Source: Phil1 sp963643205 (GTDB lineage Bacteria; Bacillota; Clostridia; Christensenellales; CAG-138). From it: a stretch of DNA of 41,493 nt. Below are positions 25,604 to 37,432 of the stretch, one piece after another. How positions within the stretch are numbered: the stretch's first letter is position 1; every line of letters starts with the position of its first letter. The position numbers and the translations under genes were made by a program. The stretch is from contig CAVIJJ010000016.1 of NCBI GenBank assembly GCA_963643205.1, forward strand, positions 1-41,493. Direction: 5' to 3'. Under the pieces are notes generated by a model. That model made no database searches. It was not told the origin of the DNA and saw only the letters and a program-made list of their open reading frames with translations.

Positions 25604-25667
25604 TGCGCTGTCTTCCTTTCTTAGCTATGTATACCGACATACTGTATATCGTAATTATGCCCGGAAT

Positions 25668-26204
25668 TCATTCGTCGTCCCATCGGCAGAGCGTTGCGGT
25701 GTAGCCGGCGCCCGCGGGTATGCTGTCAAACGCCGCGAAAAGCTTTTCCCCGCTTATCCTGCCCCCGTCAATTACGCTGAAGTGCGAAAAGCTGCCGCCG
25801 ATGCCGGTGCCTAAAAGCTTAACGTAGCTTTCCTTTGCCGTCCAAACGGCATAGAATTTGTCAATGCCGCCAAAGTAGGTGTATTCCTTCTCGCGCGAGT
25901 TAAAGAATCGTTTAGCAAGCGCGATAAAGTCTCGCGAGGCATGCTGCTCAATGTCTATCCCAACCTCGCATTGGCACAGCGCGCATACCCAAAGCCCGCC
26001 CGAGTGAGAAACTGAAAAATGCAGCCACGGCGCGTTTTCAAAATACGGCTTGCCGTATTCGCCGCGGGCTATCTTCAGCGTTTCGGGCAGGGGGATAAGC
26101 TCCTCGTTGGCATATTCGCGCGCAAGTCTTAAAAGCCTGGCGTTTCGGCCTTCGTTGGTGGCTTTTTCATCGATAATGTATATTCGCGCGCCGTTTATGT
26201 CCAT
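25668..26204 (-). CDS. 4'-phosphopantetheinyl transferase, Sfp type
   Basis: A 178-aa PPTase that transfers phosphopantetheine from CoA to a carrier-protein serine. Motifs in order: GKPYF (about 50-54), WLHFSVSHSGG (about 60-70), GIDIEQ (about 81-86, magnesium ligands D and E) and WTAKESYVKLLG (about 121-132). Slightly short for Sfp (about 220 aa). The ATG at 26204 is chosen because AGGTGA is 6 nt upstream; a GTG three codons earlier overlaps the previous stop as GTGA and is the alternative. No PKS or NRPS is in the window, so it may serve fatty-acid ACP or an unlinked cluster. Confidence 0.88.
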   Translation of the reverse strand: MDINGARIYIIDEKATNEGRNARLLRLAREYANEELIPLPETLKIARGEYGKPYFENAPWLHFSVSHSGGLWVCALCQCEVGIDIEQHASRDFIALAKRFFNSREKEYTYFGGIDKFYAVWTAKESYVKLLGTGIGGSFSHFSVIDGGRISGEKLFAAFDSIPAGAGYTATLCRWDDE

Positions 26205-26209
26205 TGTGT

Positions 26210-27448
26210 TCACCTAAGCCTGTATACAAAACCCTCGTAGGGCTGAAGCTTCATGCTCTCATTAAGCGGCTTTGGCGAGTTTGTGAATATAAGGCACTCG
26301 CCCTTCTTAAAGCCCGCAAGGTTAACCTTGGCTGTTCTGTCGCTTATGTTTATTACCGTAAGCAGGCTTTCCGCCCCGTCGGAGCGTGTGTATGCCGCGA
26401 TGCGCGCGTTTTCGGAATCAACGGGCACATAGTCCCCGCTTATCAGCGCGCTGTGGGCGCGCCTCAGCGCTATCGCCCGCTTGTAGAAGGAGCACACGGA
26501 GTCCATGTGCGTCATGTCGTCTTCAACGTTTATGTGGCTGAGCGTACTGTCTCCCTTCAGCTGCGGAGTGCCCACGGTAAAGCCCGCGGCGCGGGAATTA
26601 CTCCATTGCATGGGTGAGCCTTCGGCATAAAGCCCAATCTCGTCGCCCTGCCGGATAAGCGGGGTTCCGCAAAGCGTCATGCAGTATAGGCACGCGGCCT
26701 TTGAGCGCAGGCGCCTTGTAAGCTCCTGCTGGGTTGAAAACTCTCCCTGCGGCAGCGAAATGCCGTTCAGGAACCGGCCGCCTTTAAGGGCGGACTGAAC
26801 CTGGTAATAATCCGTATCGTGCCTGAAGCGCTTAAGGCTGTTTCCGCCGAAAAGCGCGCCGAGTCCCGCGGGGGAGGGGGAGAACGCCTCCGCCATAAGC
26901 GGGGGAATGTTCAGCTGCATCATAAGCTCTTTATTTTCGGTGCGCGTAAGCTGCACGGCATCCTCAAAGGACACGTTTTTGCCCATGCCAACCGTGAAGC
27001 AATCGGGATAGAGCGAGAACACAGCCTTATTCAGGGCGCACATTGCCCTGTGCATGGGTCGCCTGTCTCCCGAGGCGGTGAGCTCATCAGTGCTTAAGGC
27101 AACGCCCATCGCGCCGCGGTCCAGCCAAAGGCGCATCACGTCGGCAGCTTTGGCTAAGCAGCCGGCATCGTTAAGGTGCATTGCGGCGGGCATTTCAAGC
27201 ACGGTGCCTATCATGCGGGAAGCGGCCTTGTCTATAAGCGAATCAAGATCCTTAGCCGTGCCCAGCTCCGCGTTAACCTCGAAACTGCCCGGCAGAAGCA
27301 CCGGGGACAGCATAAGCGTATCCGCTCCCAGTTCCTTTATATAGTCTATTTTTGCGGCAACGCCGTTTATGTCGCCCAGCCCATCGGCGTTTGAGTCGAA
27401 AAAGGCGGGCACATTCGCGCGGTAAACCGTTTTAGCTCTCAGGTCCAT
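26210..27448 (-). CDS. GH13-like protein with degenerate active site (probable pseudoenzyme)
   Basis: A 412-aa protein clearly derived from GH13 oligo-1,6-glucosidases. FFDSNADGLGDINGVAAKI and the following KELGAD..MLSP (16-49) match the start of the barrel, and SPMQW plus AAGFTVGTP (278-296) match the late conserved region. It is about 140 aa shorter than active relatives, and every catalytic motif is changed. The DLVVNH region reads VLEMPAAM (83-90). The nucleophile motif GFRxD reads GVALS (S119 in place of Asp). The general acid in TVGE is TVGM (M155). NHD near 230-236 is absent. A hydrolytic role is therefore unlikely; carbohydrate binding or regulation is possible. The reading frame is intact. 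It lies between uppP and the PPTase with 5-12 nt gaps. Confidence 0.82.
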   Translation of the reverse strand: MDLRAKTVYRANVPAFFDSNADGLGDINGVAAKIDYIKELGADTLMLSPVLLPGSFEVNAELGTAKDLDSLIDKAASRMIGTVLEMPAAMHLNDAGCLAKAADVMRLWLDRGAMGVALSTDELTASGDRRPMHRAMCALNKAVFSLYPDCFTVGMGKNVSFEDAVQLTRTENKELMMQLNIPPLMAEAFSPSPAGLGALFGGNSLKRFRHDTDYYQVQSALKGGRFLNGISLPQGEFSTQQELTRRLRSKAACLYCMTLCGTPLIRQGDEIGLYAEGSPMQWSNSRAAGFTVGTPQLKGDSTLSHINVEDDMTHMDSVCSFYKRAIALRRAHSALISGDYVPVDSENARIAAYTRSDGAESLLTVINISDRTAKVNLAGFKKGECLIFTNSPKPLNESMKLQPYEGFVYRLR

Positions 27449-27460
27449 TTGCTCTCCTTA

Positions 27461-28255
27461 TCAAAACGGGTTGGTGAAGAAAACGTTGAATACAAGCTGA
27501 TCGCAAAGCACCAGCGCGCCAAGCGCGGCAACGTATATCGCGAAGCCTTTAAGGCTCTTTTTTGTTATAAGCTTAAGCATCCAGCGTATCGCGAAGTATC
27601 CGCTTACGGCGGCGGCAAGGGTGCCTATAATAACGCAGCCCCAGTCCGTGCCCTGCAGCCCCTCGGCGGCAACGTCCGGAATCTGCAGAACAAGCGAGCC
27701 GAGTATGGCGGGGATTGAAAGTATAAATGAATATTCGGCCGCGGCCTCCTTTGAAAGGCCGAAGAAGCGCGCGCCGGCTATGGTTGAGCCGCTCCTTGAA
27801 ACGCCGGGGAATATAGCAACGCCCTGCATAAGGCCAACGCCCAGGGATTCCGCGTATTTCATCTGCTCTATATCCCTTTTGCCGTGGGAAAGCTTTTCGT
27901 TAAGCGTAAGTATTACGGCCGTGAGCAAAAAGCCTATTCCCAAAAACTTGCCCTCAAAAGCCGAATCAAACGTATCCTTAAACACAAAGGCGATTACGGC
28001 CGTAACAAGCGTTGAAAGCACAAGAAGATAAACCTTTTTCTGAAACGGCTTTTTTATAAGCTCCCAAAGCCTTTTGTAATAAACCGCCACTACCGCGGCA
28101 AGGGTGCCCACGTGCAGCATTGTGTCAAAGAAAAGCGCGCCCTCGTTTATGCCCAGTATATTCTGGAAAAGCACCAGGTGACCGCTGCTCGATACCGGCA
28201 AAAACTCGCACAATCCCTGAATAAGGCCCAGCAGCAGGGCCGATAATATATTCAT
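27461..28255 (-). CDS. uppP: Undecaprenyl-diphosphatase (bacitracin resistance protein)
   Basis: A 264-aa integral membrane phosphatase that recycles undecaprenyl pyrophosphate to the monophosphate lipid carrier for peptidoglycan and other polymers. The two signature motifs are intact: EFLPVSSSGHL (17-27) with the catalytic Glu, and PGVSRSGSTIAG (about 149-160) with the phosphate-binding Arg. About eight membrane segments. The start ATG follows AGGGGAAG. It heads a minus-strand set with the GH13-like and PPTase genes. Confidence 0.95.
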   Translation of the reverse strand: MNILSALLLGLIQGLCEFLPVSSSGHLVLFQNILGINEGALFFDTMLHVGTLAAVVAVYYKRLWELIKKPFQKKVYLLVLSTLVTAVIAFVFKDTFDSAFEGKFLGIGFLLTAVILTLNEKLSHGKRDIEQMKYAESLGVGLMQGVAIFPGVSRSGSTIAGARFFGLSKEAAAEYSFILSIPAILGSLVLQIPDVAAEGLQGTDWGCVIIGTLAAAVSGYFAIRWMLKLITKKSLKGFAIYVAALGALVLCDQLVFNVFFTNPF

Positions 28256-28294
28256 ATAATAAACTTCCCCTCTGTAAGTATTTACCCATCATAT

Positions 28295-28323
28295 ATATTA
28301 CCATTTTTTTATAAATATATAAA
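28295..28323 (-). promoter_or_regulatory. Possible promoter of uppP
   Basis: Minus strand TTTATA (28318-28323), 17-nt spacer and TAATAT (28295-28300), in a very AT-rich gap about 40 nt before the uppP ATG. Confidence 0.4.
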
Positions 28324-28330
28324 GCTAAGA

Positions 28331-28359
28331 TTGAAAAAACGGGCGCGATGGGGTATGCT
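28331..28359 (+). promoter_or_regulatory. Promoter of the PepV-like dipeptidase gene
   Basis: TTGAAA (28331-28336), 17-nt spacer and TATGCT (28354-28359), followed by a leader of about 45 nt to the ATG at 28410. Confidence 0.65.
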
Positions 28360-28409
28360 GAATAGTGTTTGGCTTTTGCCGCACCCGAAAAATTTTATGG
28401 AGGGAATAT

Positions 28410-29798
28410 ATGAACAGCGCAGTTGACAAATGGATAGACGATCATAAAGAAGAACTTATCGAGGCGATGAGGGAAAACCTTGCCATACCCAGCGTTAAGG
28501 ATACCGAGCACGCGAGCGAGGGCGCGCCCTTTGGCCCCATGATAAGAAAAACGCTTGATAACGCGCTTGCGCGCGGCAAGGCTCTGGGCTTTGAAACCGT
28601 TGATTACGATGGTTATTGCGGCGCGATTGATATGCCGGGCGGCGAGGAGCAGCTTGGCGTTATATGCCATTTGGACGTTGTGCCCGAGGGCACTGGCTGG
28701 ACATATCCCCCTTACGGCGGCGAAATACACGATGGCAAGCTTTACGCCCGCGGCACTATGGACGATAAGGGCCCCGCTTTCGCCGCGCTTTACGCCATGA
28801 AGGCCATAAAGGAGTGCAAGGTTCCCCTTAAACGCAGCGTAAGACTTATACTGGGCTGCGACGAGGAAAGCGGCATGAGCTGCCTTAAGCACTATAACCA
28901 GGTTGCCAAGGCTCCCACTCTCTCCTTCTCGCCCGATGCCGAATACCCCGTTGTAAACAGCGAAAAGATGATATTCCGTACCGAGTACGAAAAGAAGTTT
29001 GAATCCGAAATTACAATTAACGCCGGCACCCGCAGGAACGTTGTTCCCGGCGAGGCCGTGGCCACGGTGCCCCTTGCGCTTTCCCGCATAGTACCTATAA
29101 TGGAGGCGTTTATGGAGGGCAGCGAATTTGCCTGCAGCGCCGAGGCTCTGGATGATGACAGCACAAAGATTATAATGAAGGGCGCCGCCGCGCACGCCGC
29201 TTCTCCCGAAAACGGAAAGAACGCGATGCTCGCCATGCTCGCTCTGCTTGACAAGCTTCCCCTTGAGGGCGAGGACGCGCATACCGTAAACGCCCTTACC
29301 AACGCCCTTAAGTTCGATTGCCACGGCGAAACCCTGGGCATAGACAACGAGGATGCCTCCGGCAGGCTTACCCTTAACCCCGGCGTGCTCAACTGGGACG
29401 AGGACGGCATACATCGCCTTACGTTCGACGTTCGCGCCCCCATCTCAACCAAGGCTGACGAGCTGCATAAAAAGATTGACGAGGGCTTAAAGGAAACCGG
29501 CCTTGTCGAAACGGATCTCAGCTGGAGCGAGGGATATTATATAAGCCCCGATGACGAGCTTGTCAAGAAGCTGCTTGATGTTTACGCCGCGCGCTTCGGC
29601 AAGCGCCTTGAGCCGCTGGCGATAGGCGGAGGAACCTACGCCAGGCACATGAAGAACGCCGTCGCCTTCGGCATAGAGCGCCCGGGCGAGCCCAGCAGGG
29701 CGCACATGCCCGATGAATACATACCCGTAAGCGACCTTATGGAGGATACCAAGGCCATAGCGGACGCCATAATCGCCCTTGCGGGAGCTGAGGAGTAA
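28410..29798 (+). CDS. pepV: M20 family dipeptidase, PepV type
   Basis: A 462-aa cytosolic di-zinc peptidase that cleaves dipeptides. Zinc and catalytic motifs: CHLDVVPEG (metal His and general Asp, about 82-90), GTMDDKGP (bridging Asp, about 112-119), DEESGM (catalytic Glu pair, about 147-152), SFSPDAEYPV (about 171-180) and a final His in RAHMPDEY (about 432-439). Length and the PepV-type lid domain (about 190-370) match. The start at 28410 has GGAGGG 6 nt upstream; a longer frame begins in the promoter region and is rejected. Confidence 0.9.
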   Translation: MNSAVDKWIDDHKEELIEAMRENLAIPSVKDTEHASEGAPFGPMIRKTLDNALARGKALGFETVDYDGYCGAIDMPGGEEQLGVICHLDVVPEGTGWTYPPYGGEIHDGKLYARGTMDDKGPAFAALYAMKAIKECKVPLKRSVRLILGCDEESGMSCLKHYNQVAKAPTLSFSPDAEYPVVNSEKMIFRTEYEKKFESEITINAGTRRNVVPGEAVATVPLALSRIVPIMEAFMEGSEFACSAEALDDDSTKIIMKGAAAHAASPENGKNAMLAMLALLDKLPLEGEDAHTVNALTNALKFDCHGETLGIDNEDASGRLTLNPGVLNWDEDGIHRLTFDVRAPISTKADELHKKIDEGLKETGLVETDLSWSEGYYISPDDELVKKLLDVYAARFGKRLEPLAIGGGTYARHMKNAVAFGIERPGEPSRAHMPDEYIPVSDLMEDTKAIADAIIALAGAEE

Positions 29799-29813
29799 AA
29801 ATCAACAAAATCA

Positions 29814-29843
29814 GCGGGGAACGGAATTGCCGCCGTTCCCCGC
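29814..29843 (+). terminator. Hairpin after pepV (terminator-like)
   Basis: An 11-bp perfect stem, GCGGGGAACGG (29814-29824) with CCGTTCCCCGC (29833-29843), and an 8-nt loop. No T tract follows, so termination efficiency is uncertain; it may be factor-dependent. Confidence 0.55.
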
Positions 29844-29906
29844 GCAAGAATTAGAATATACGGCAAACTTTTCTTGAATATTTCTTAAAACGGCCTGTCA
29901 AAAGCA

Positions 29907-29935
29907 TTGACAAGCCTATTTTTCTTTGGTACAAT
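29907..29935 (+). promoter_or_regulatory. Strong sigma-A promoter of rpoBC
   Basis: A consensus TTGACA (29907-29912) with 17-nt spacer to TACAAT (29930-29935). It resembles the rpsL promoter at 38240 (TTGACAAGCC and TACAAT in both). Confidence 0.9.
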
Positions 29936-29941
29936 GTTAAA

Positions 29942-30108
29942 CTGCGTTAGCATGGTAATCTGTGGGAAATATCTGCGTTTTCCCAGAGACTGCCGAGCTG
30001 TTCCGATTGCCGCGGGGTATGCAGGCCCGCAGTTAAAAGGGGCGCCCAAGTCGGGGCGACGCATCGGCCATAAACGCCGCGCAAGCGCGATATAGAGGAG
30101 TGAACACG
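29942..30108 (+). promoter_or_regulatory. Structured 5' leader of rpoB
   Basis: About 165 nt lie between the predicted transcription start and the rpoB ATG, and there is no gene in the 310-nt gap after pepV. One hairpin forms from 29960-29969 and 29979-29988 (nine of ten pairs), followed by the sequence ACTGCCGAG. A second, branched element is closed by CCGAT/GC (30003-30010) pairing with GCATCGG (30061-30067) and holds two inner hairpins (30012-30016 with 30026-30030; 30043-30047 with 30054-30058). This suggests autoregulation. It reminds me of L10-type ribosomal leaders, but I could not verify this. Confidence 0.55.
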
Positions 30109-33100
30109 ATGGTACATGAAGTGCAAATGGGCACAAGGAAACGACAGAGTTTCTCTCGTATCAACGAGGTTCTCGACATGCCGGATCTTATAGAGGTTCA
30201 GAAGAACTCCTATAAGCGGTTTGTTGAGGAGGACCTTAAGGAGGTACTCGACGACATTTCCCCGATTACGGACTATACTGAAAAACTCGCGTTGGAGTTT
30301 GTCGATTACTCAATCGATTTTGACCATCCCAAATACTCCGTTGAGGAATGCAAGGAAAGGGACGTTAACTATTGCGCGCCCCTTAAGGTGCTGGTCAGGC
30401 TTATCAATAAGGAAACCGGAGAGGTAAAAGAGCAGCCTGTGTTCATGGGCGATTTCCCGCTTATGACCGAGCAGGGTACTTTTATCATAAACGGTGCGGA
30501 AAGGGTTATAGTCAGCCAGCTTGTGCGTTCTCCCGGCGTATATTATACCCGCACCATAGATAAGCTGGGCAAGAACCTTTTCTCCGCCCAGGTAATTCCT
30601 AACCGCGGCGCATGGCTTGAATACGAAACCGATTCCAGCGAAGTGCTGCACGTTAAAATAGACCGTCAGCGCAAGGTATACGTTACCGCTCTCCTCAGGG
30701 CGTTGGGCTACGGCACCAATGCCGAGATTATAGAGCTGATGGGCGAGGAAGAAAGGCTGCTCAACACCCTTGATAAAGATACCACCAAGAGCGTTGAGGA
30801 CGGCCTTATAGAGATATACAAGCGCCAGCGCCCCGGCGAGCCTCCCACGGAGGAAAGCGCCAGGAGCCTTCTTAACGCGCTGTTCTTTGATCGCCGCTAC
30901 GATCTTGCCCGCGTGGGCCGCTACAAGTTCAACAAAAAGCTGAGCCTTGCCGCCCGTATAGAGGGTCAGATAAGCGCGGACGATGTTATTGATGAAGAAA
31001 CCGGCGAAATAATCGTTGAGGCCGGCAAGCACATAACCCGCGAAGAGGCCGAGAAGATTGAGCTTAGCGGTGTTCGCGGCATATTCGTAACCGTTGACGA
31101 CAAGCGCATAAAGGTGCTGGGCAATCTGTTTGTTGACGCCAAGCATTTCTTAAGCTTCGATCCCGAGGAAGTGGGTCTGAACGAAAAGGTTCATTACCCC
31201 ACCCTTAAGCAGCTGCTTGAAGAGGGCAAGGACATGAGCGAGGAAGAGCTTAAGGAGCTGCTTCGCGAGCATGTTTACGATCTTATCCCCAGGCACATTC
31301 TGCCTGACGATATGATTGCCAGCATCAGCTACCTTATCGGCCTTAACTACGGCATTGGCCGCACGGATGATATAGACCATCTGGGCAACCGCCGCATAAG
31401 GAGCGTTGGCGAGCTGCTGCAGAACCAGATTCGCGTGGGCATGACAAGGCTTGAAAGGGTTGTGCGCGAGCGCATGAGCATACAGGATATGGAAACCGCT
31501 ATGCCCAGCAACCTTATAAACATCCGCCCCGTAACCGCCGCCATAAAGGAGTTCTTCGGATCCAGCCAGCTGTCCCAGTTCATGGATCAGACCAACCCCC
31601 TTGCGGAGCTTACCCATAAGCGCAGGCTCAGCGCCCTTGGCCCCGGCGGTCTGAACAGGGATCGCGCCACGTTCGACGTGCGAGACGTTCACTATTCACA
31701 CTACGGCCGTATGTGCCCTATAGAGACGCCTGAAGGTCCTAACATAGGCCTTATAAACTCTCTTTCCACATACGCGCGCATCAATAAATACGGCTTTATC
31801 GAAGCCCCTTACAGAAGGGTAGACGGCAAGACCCACTCTATCGGCAGCGACATTATCTACCTTACCGCCGATGAGGAAGACGGTGCCATAGTGGCGCAGG
31901 CCAACGAGCCCACCGTTACCACTCCCGAGGGCAATACCTGGTTTGCCAAGAAGCACATTGTTGCCCGCTGGCTGGACAAGATAATCGAGGTTCCCGCCGA
32001 GCAGATTCAGTATATGGACGTTTCGCCCAAGCAGCTGGTATCCGTTGCCACGGCAATGATCCCCTTCCTTGAAAACGACGACGCTAACCGCGCCCTGATG
32101 GGATCCAACATGCAGCGTCAGGCTGTTCCTCTGCTTATGCCGGAGGCCCCTGTCGTAGGTACCGGTATGGAATACAAGGCCGCGCACGATTCCGGCGTTG
32201 TGGTTGTCGCGCACGAGGATGCGACCGTTGTGTATGTTGCGGCGGACAAGGTTATTACCGAGGACGAAAGCGGCATACGCCATACCTACAAGCTTATAAA
32301 GTTCAAGCGTTCCAACCAGGGCACCTGCATAAACCAGCGCCCCATAGTAAAGGTTGGCGACAAGGTTAAGAAGGGCGATGTCCTTGCGGACGGCGCCAGC
32401 ACGGAGCACGGCGAGATAGCGCTTGGCAGAAACATTCTTATAGGCTTTATGACCTGGGAAGGTTATAACTACGAGGACGCCGTTCTGATAAGCGAAAAGC
32501 TTGTCAAGGAGGATGTATATACCTCCATTCATATAGAAGAGCACGAAACCGAAGCGCGCGATACCAAGCTCGGTAAGGAAGAGATCACAAGGGATATCCC
32601 CAATGTTGGTGAGGATGCCCTGAGCGATCTTGACGAGCGCGGCATAATCCGCATTGGCGCCGAGGTAAGGAGCGGCGACATACTGGTCGGTAAGGTAACG
32701 CCTAAGGGCGAAACCGAGCTTACCGCCGAGGAGCGCCTGCTGCGCGCCATATTCGGCGAAAAGGCCAGAGAGGTCAGGGATACATCCCTGCGCGTGCCTC
32801 ACGGCGAGGGCGGCGTTATAGTAGACGTTAAGATATTCACCCGTGAGAACAAGGACGAGCTTTCCCCCGGCGTAAACGAGCTTGTGCGCGTATACATCGC
32901 CCAGAAGAGAAAGATTTCCGTAGGCGACAAGATGGCCGGCCGTCACGGTAACAAGGGTGTTATTTCAAGAATACTGCCCGAAGAGGATATGCCTTTCCTG
33001 CCCGACGGTACTCCGCTGCAGATAGTGCTTAACCCCCTGGGCGTTCCGAGCCGAATGAATATAGGTCAGGTACTTGAGCTGCATCTTGGCATGGCGGCTA

Positions 33101-33798
33101 AGACCCTTGGCTGGCATATAGCCACCCCTGTATTCGACGGCGCTACCGAGCAGGACATAAAGGATCTGCTTGTGCAGGCCGGCAAGGATCCGGACGGCAA
33201 GACCGTGCTTTACGACGGCCGTACCGGTGAGCCCTTTGAAAACAGGGTATCCGTCGGATACATGTATTACCTTAAGCTGCATCACCTTGTTGATGATAAG
33301 ATTCACGCCCGTTCAACCGGACCGTACTCCCTCGTTACTCAGCAGCCGCTCGGCGGCAAGGCTCAGTTCGGCGGCCAGCGCTTCGGTGAAATGGAAGTTT
33401 GGGCATTGGAGGCCTACGGCGCCGCGAACACTCTGCAGGAAATACTTACCGTAAAGAGCGACGATGTGGTTGGCCGCGTAAAGACCTACGAAGCCATAGT
33501 AAAGGGCGAAAACGTGCCTGAGCCGGGCGTACCCGAATCGTTTAAGGTTCTTATTAAAGAGCTGCAGTCCCTGGGCCTTGACATAAAGGTTCTCAGCGAC
33601 ACCAACGAGGAGATAAAGATCGGCGAAATGATAGACGATGACGACGGCGCGCCCATAGACGTGAACATGAACGGCCTTGAGGATGTGCCCGATATGACGC
33701 CTATGGAGAGCGACGATCGCTTCAGCGAGTTTGATTTCAACGAAGACGAAGAAGACTCCGATTCGGACGCTGATTTCAGCGAGTTCGACGACGAGTAA
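30109..33798 (+). CDS. rpoB: RNA polymerase beta subunit
   Basis: 1229 aa, the Firmicutes form without the large proteobacterial insertions. The start at 30109 (ATG) is chosen because GAGGAG lies 8 nt upstream; the GTG at 30100 overlaps that RBS. The rifampicin-pocket cluster (about 483-515: GSSQLSQFMDQ, then THKRRLSALGPGG) has the wild-type residues, so rifampicin sensitivity is predicted. Later conserved blocks include ETPEGPNIGLI and KMAGRHGNKGV. The C-terminus has an unusual acidic Asp/Glu/Ser tail of about 35 residues (EDEEDSDSDAD). It has its own promoter, and rplJ/rplL are not upstream. Confidence 0.98.
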   Translation: MVHEVQMGTRKRQSFSRINEVLDMPDLIEVQKNSYKRFVEEDLKEVLDDISPITDYTEKLALEFVDYSIDFDHPKYSVEECKERDVNYCAPLKVLVRLINKETGEVKEQPVFMGDFPLMTEQGTFIINGAERVIVSQLVRSPGVYYTRTIDKLGKNLFSAQVIPNRGAWLEYETDSSEVLHVKIDRQRKVYVTALLRALGYGTNAEIIELMGEEERLLNTLDKDTTKSVEDGLIEIYKRQRPGEPPTEESARSLLNALFFDRRYDLARVGRYKFNKKLSLAARIEGQISADDVIDEETGEIIVEAGKHITREEAEKIELSGVRGIFVTVDDKRIKVLGNLFVDAKHFLSFDPEEVGLNEKVHYPTLKQLLEEGKDMSEEELKELLREHVYDLIPRHILPDDMIASISYLIGLNYGIGRTDDIDHLGNRRIRSVGELLQNQIRVGMTRLERVVRERMSIQDMETAMPSNLINIRPVTAAIKEFFGSSQLSQFMDQTNPLAELTHKRRLSALGPGGLNRDRATFDVRDVHYSHYGRMCPIETPEGPNIGLINSLSTYARINKYGFIEAPYRRVDGKTHSIGSDIIYLTADEEDGAIVAQANEPTVTTPEGNTWFAKKHIVARWLDKIIEVPAEQIQYMDVSPKQLVSVATAMIPFLENDDANRALMGSNMQRQAVPLLMPEAPVVGTGMEYKAAHDSGVVVVAHEDATVVYVAADKVITEDESGIRHTYKLIKFKRSNQGTCINQRPIVKVGDKVKKGDVLADGASTEHGEIALGRNILIGFMTWEGYNYEDAVLISEKLVKEDVYTSIHIEEHETEARDTKLGKEEITRDIPNVGEDALSDLDERGIIRIGAEVRSGDILVGKVTPKGETELTAEERLLRAIFGEKAREVRDTSLRVPHGEGGVIVDVKIFTRENKDELSPGVNELVRVYIAQKRKISVGDKMAGRHGNKGVISRILPEEDMPFLPDGTPLQIVLNPLGVPSRMNIGQVLELHLGMAAKTLGWHIATPVFDGATEQDIKDLLVQAGKDPDGKTVLYDGRTGEPFENRVSVGYMYYLKLHHLVDDKIHARSTGPYSLVTQQPLGGKAQFGGQRFGEMEVWALEAYGAANTLQEILTVKSDDVVGRVKTYEAIVKGENVPEPGVPESFKVLIKELQSLGLDIKVLSDTNEEIKIGEMIDDDDGAPIDVNMNGLEDVPDMTPMESDDRFSEFDFNEDEEDSDSDADFSEFDDE

Positions 33799-33825
33799 TA
33801 ACGCGGATGAAGGGAGAGAAAAGCA

Positions 33826-37350
<3,525 letters not shown>

Positions 37351-37368
37351 TAAAAACGCATAAAACAA

Positions 37369-37404
37369 CGGGCCGCGTGGGGCGAAAATTCCCTTTGCGG
37401 CCCG
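37369..37404 (+). terminator. Hairpin after rpoC
   Basis: CGGGCCGC (37369-37376) pairs perfectly with GCGGCCCG (37397-37404), with extra inner pairing of GGG and CCC. No T tract follows, so partial readthrough into the next gene is likely. Confidence 0.55.
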
Positions 37405-37432
37405 AAGTATAACCGCGTAAGGAGGCCGAAAT

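Noticed and set aside
31696..32946. 416-aa minus-strand reading frame inside rpoB, and others inside rpoC and fusA
   Set aside because: They lie opposite highly conserved coding sequence and show no domain or start signals; explained by codon bias.
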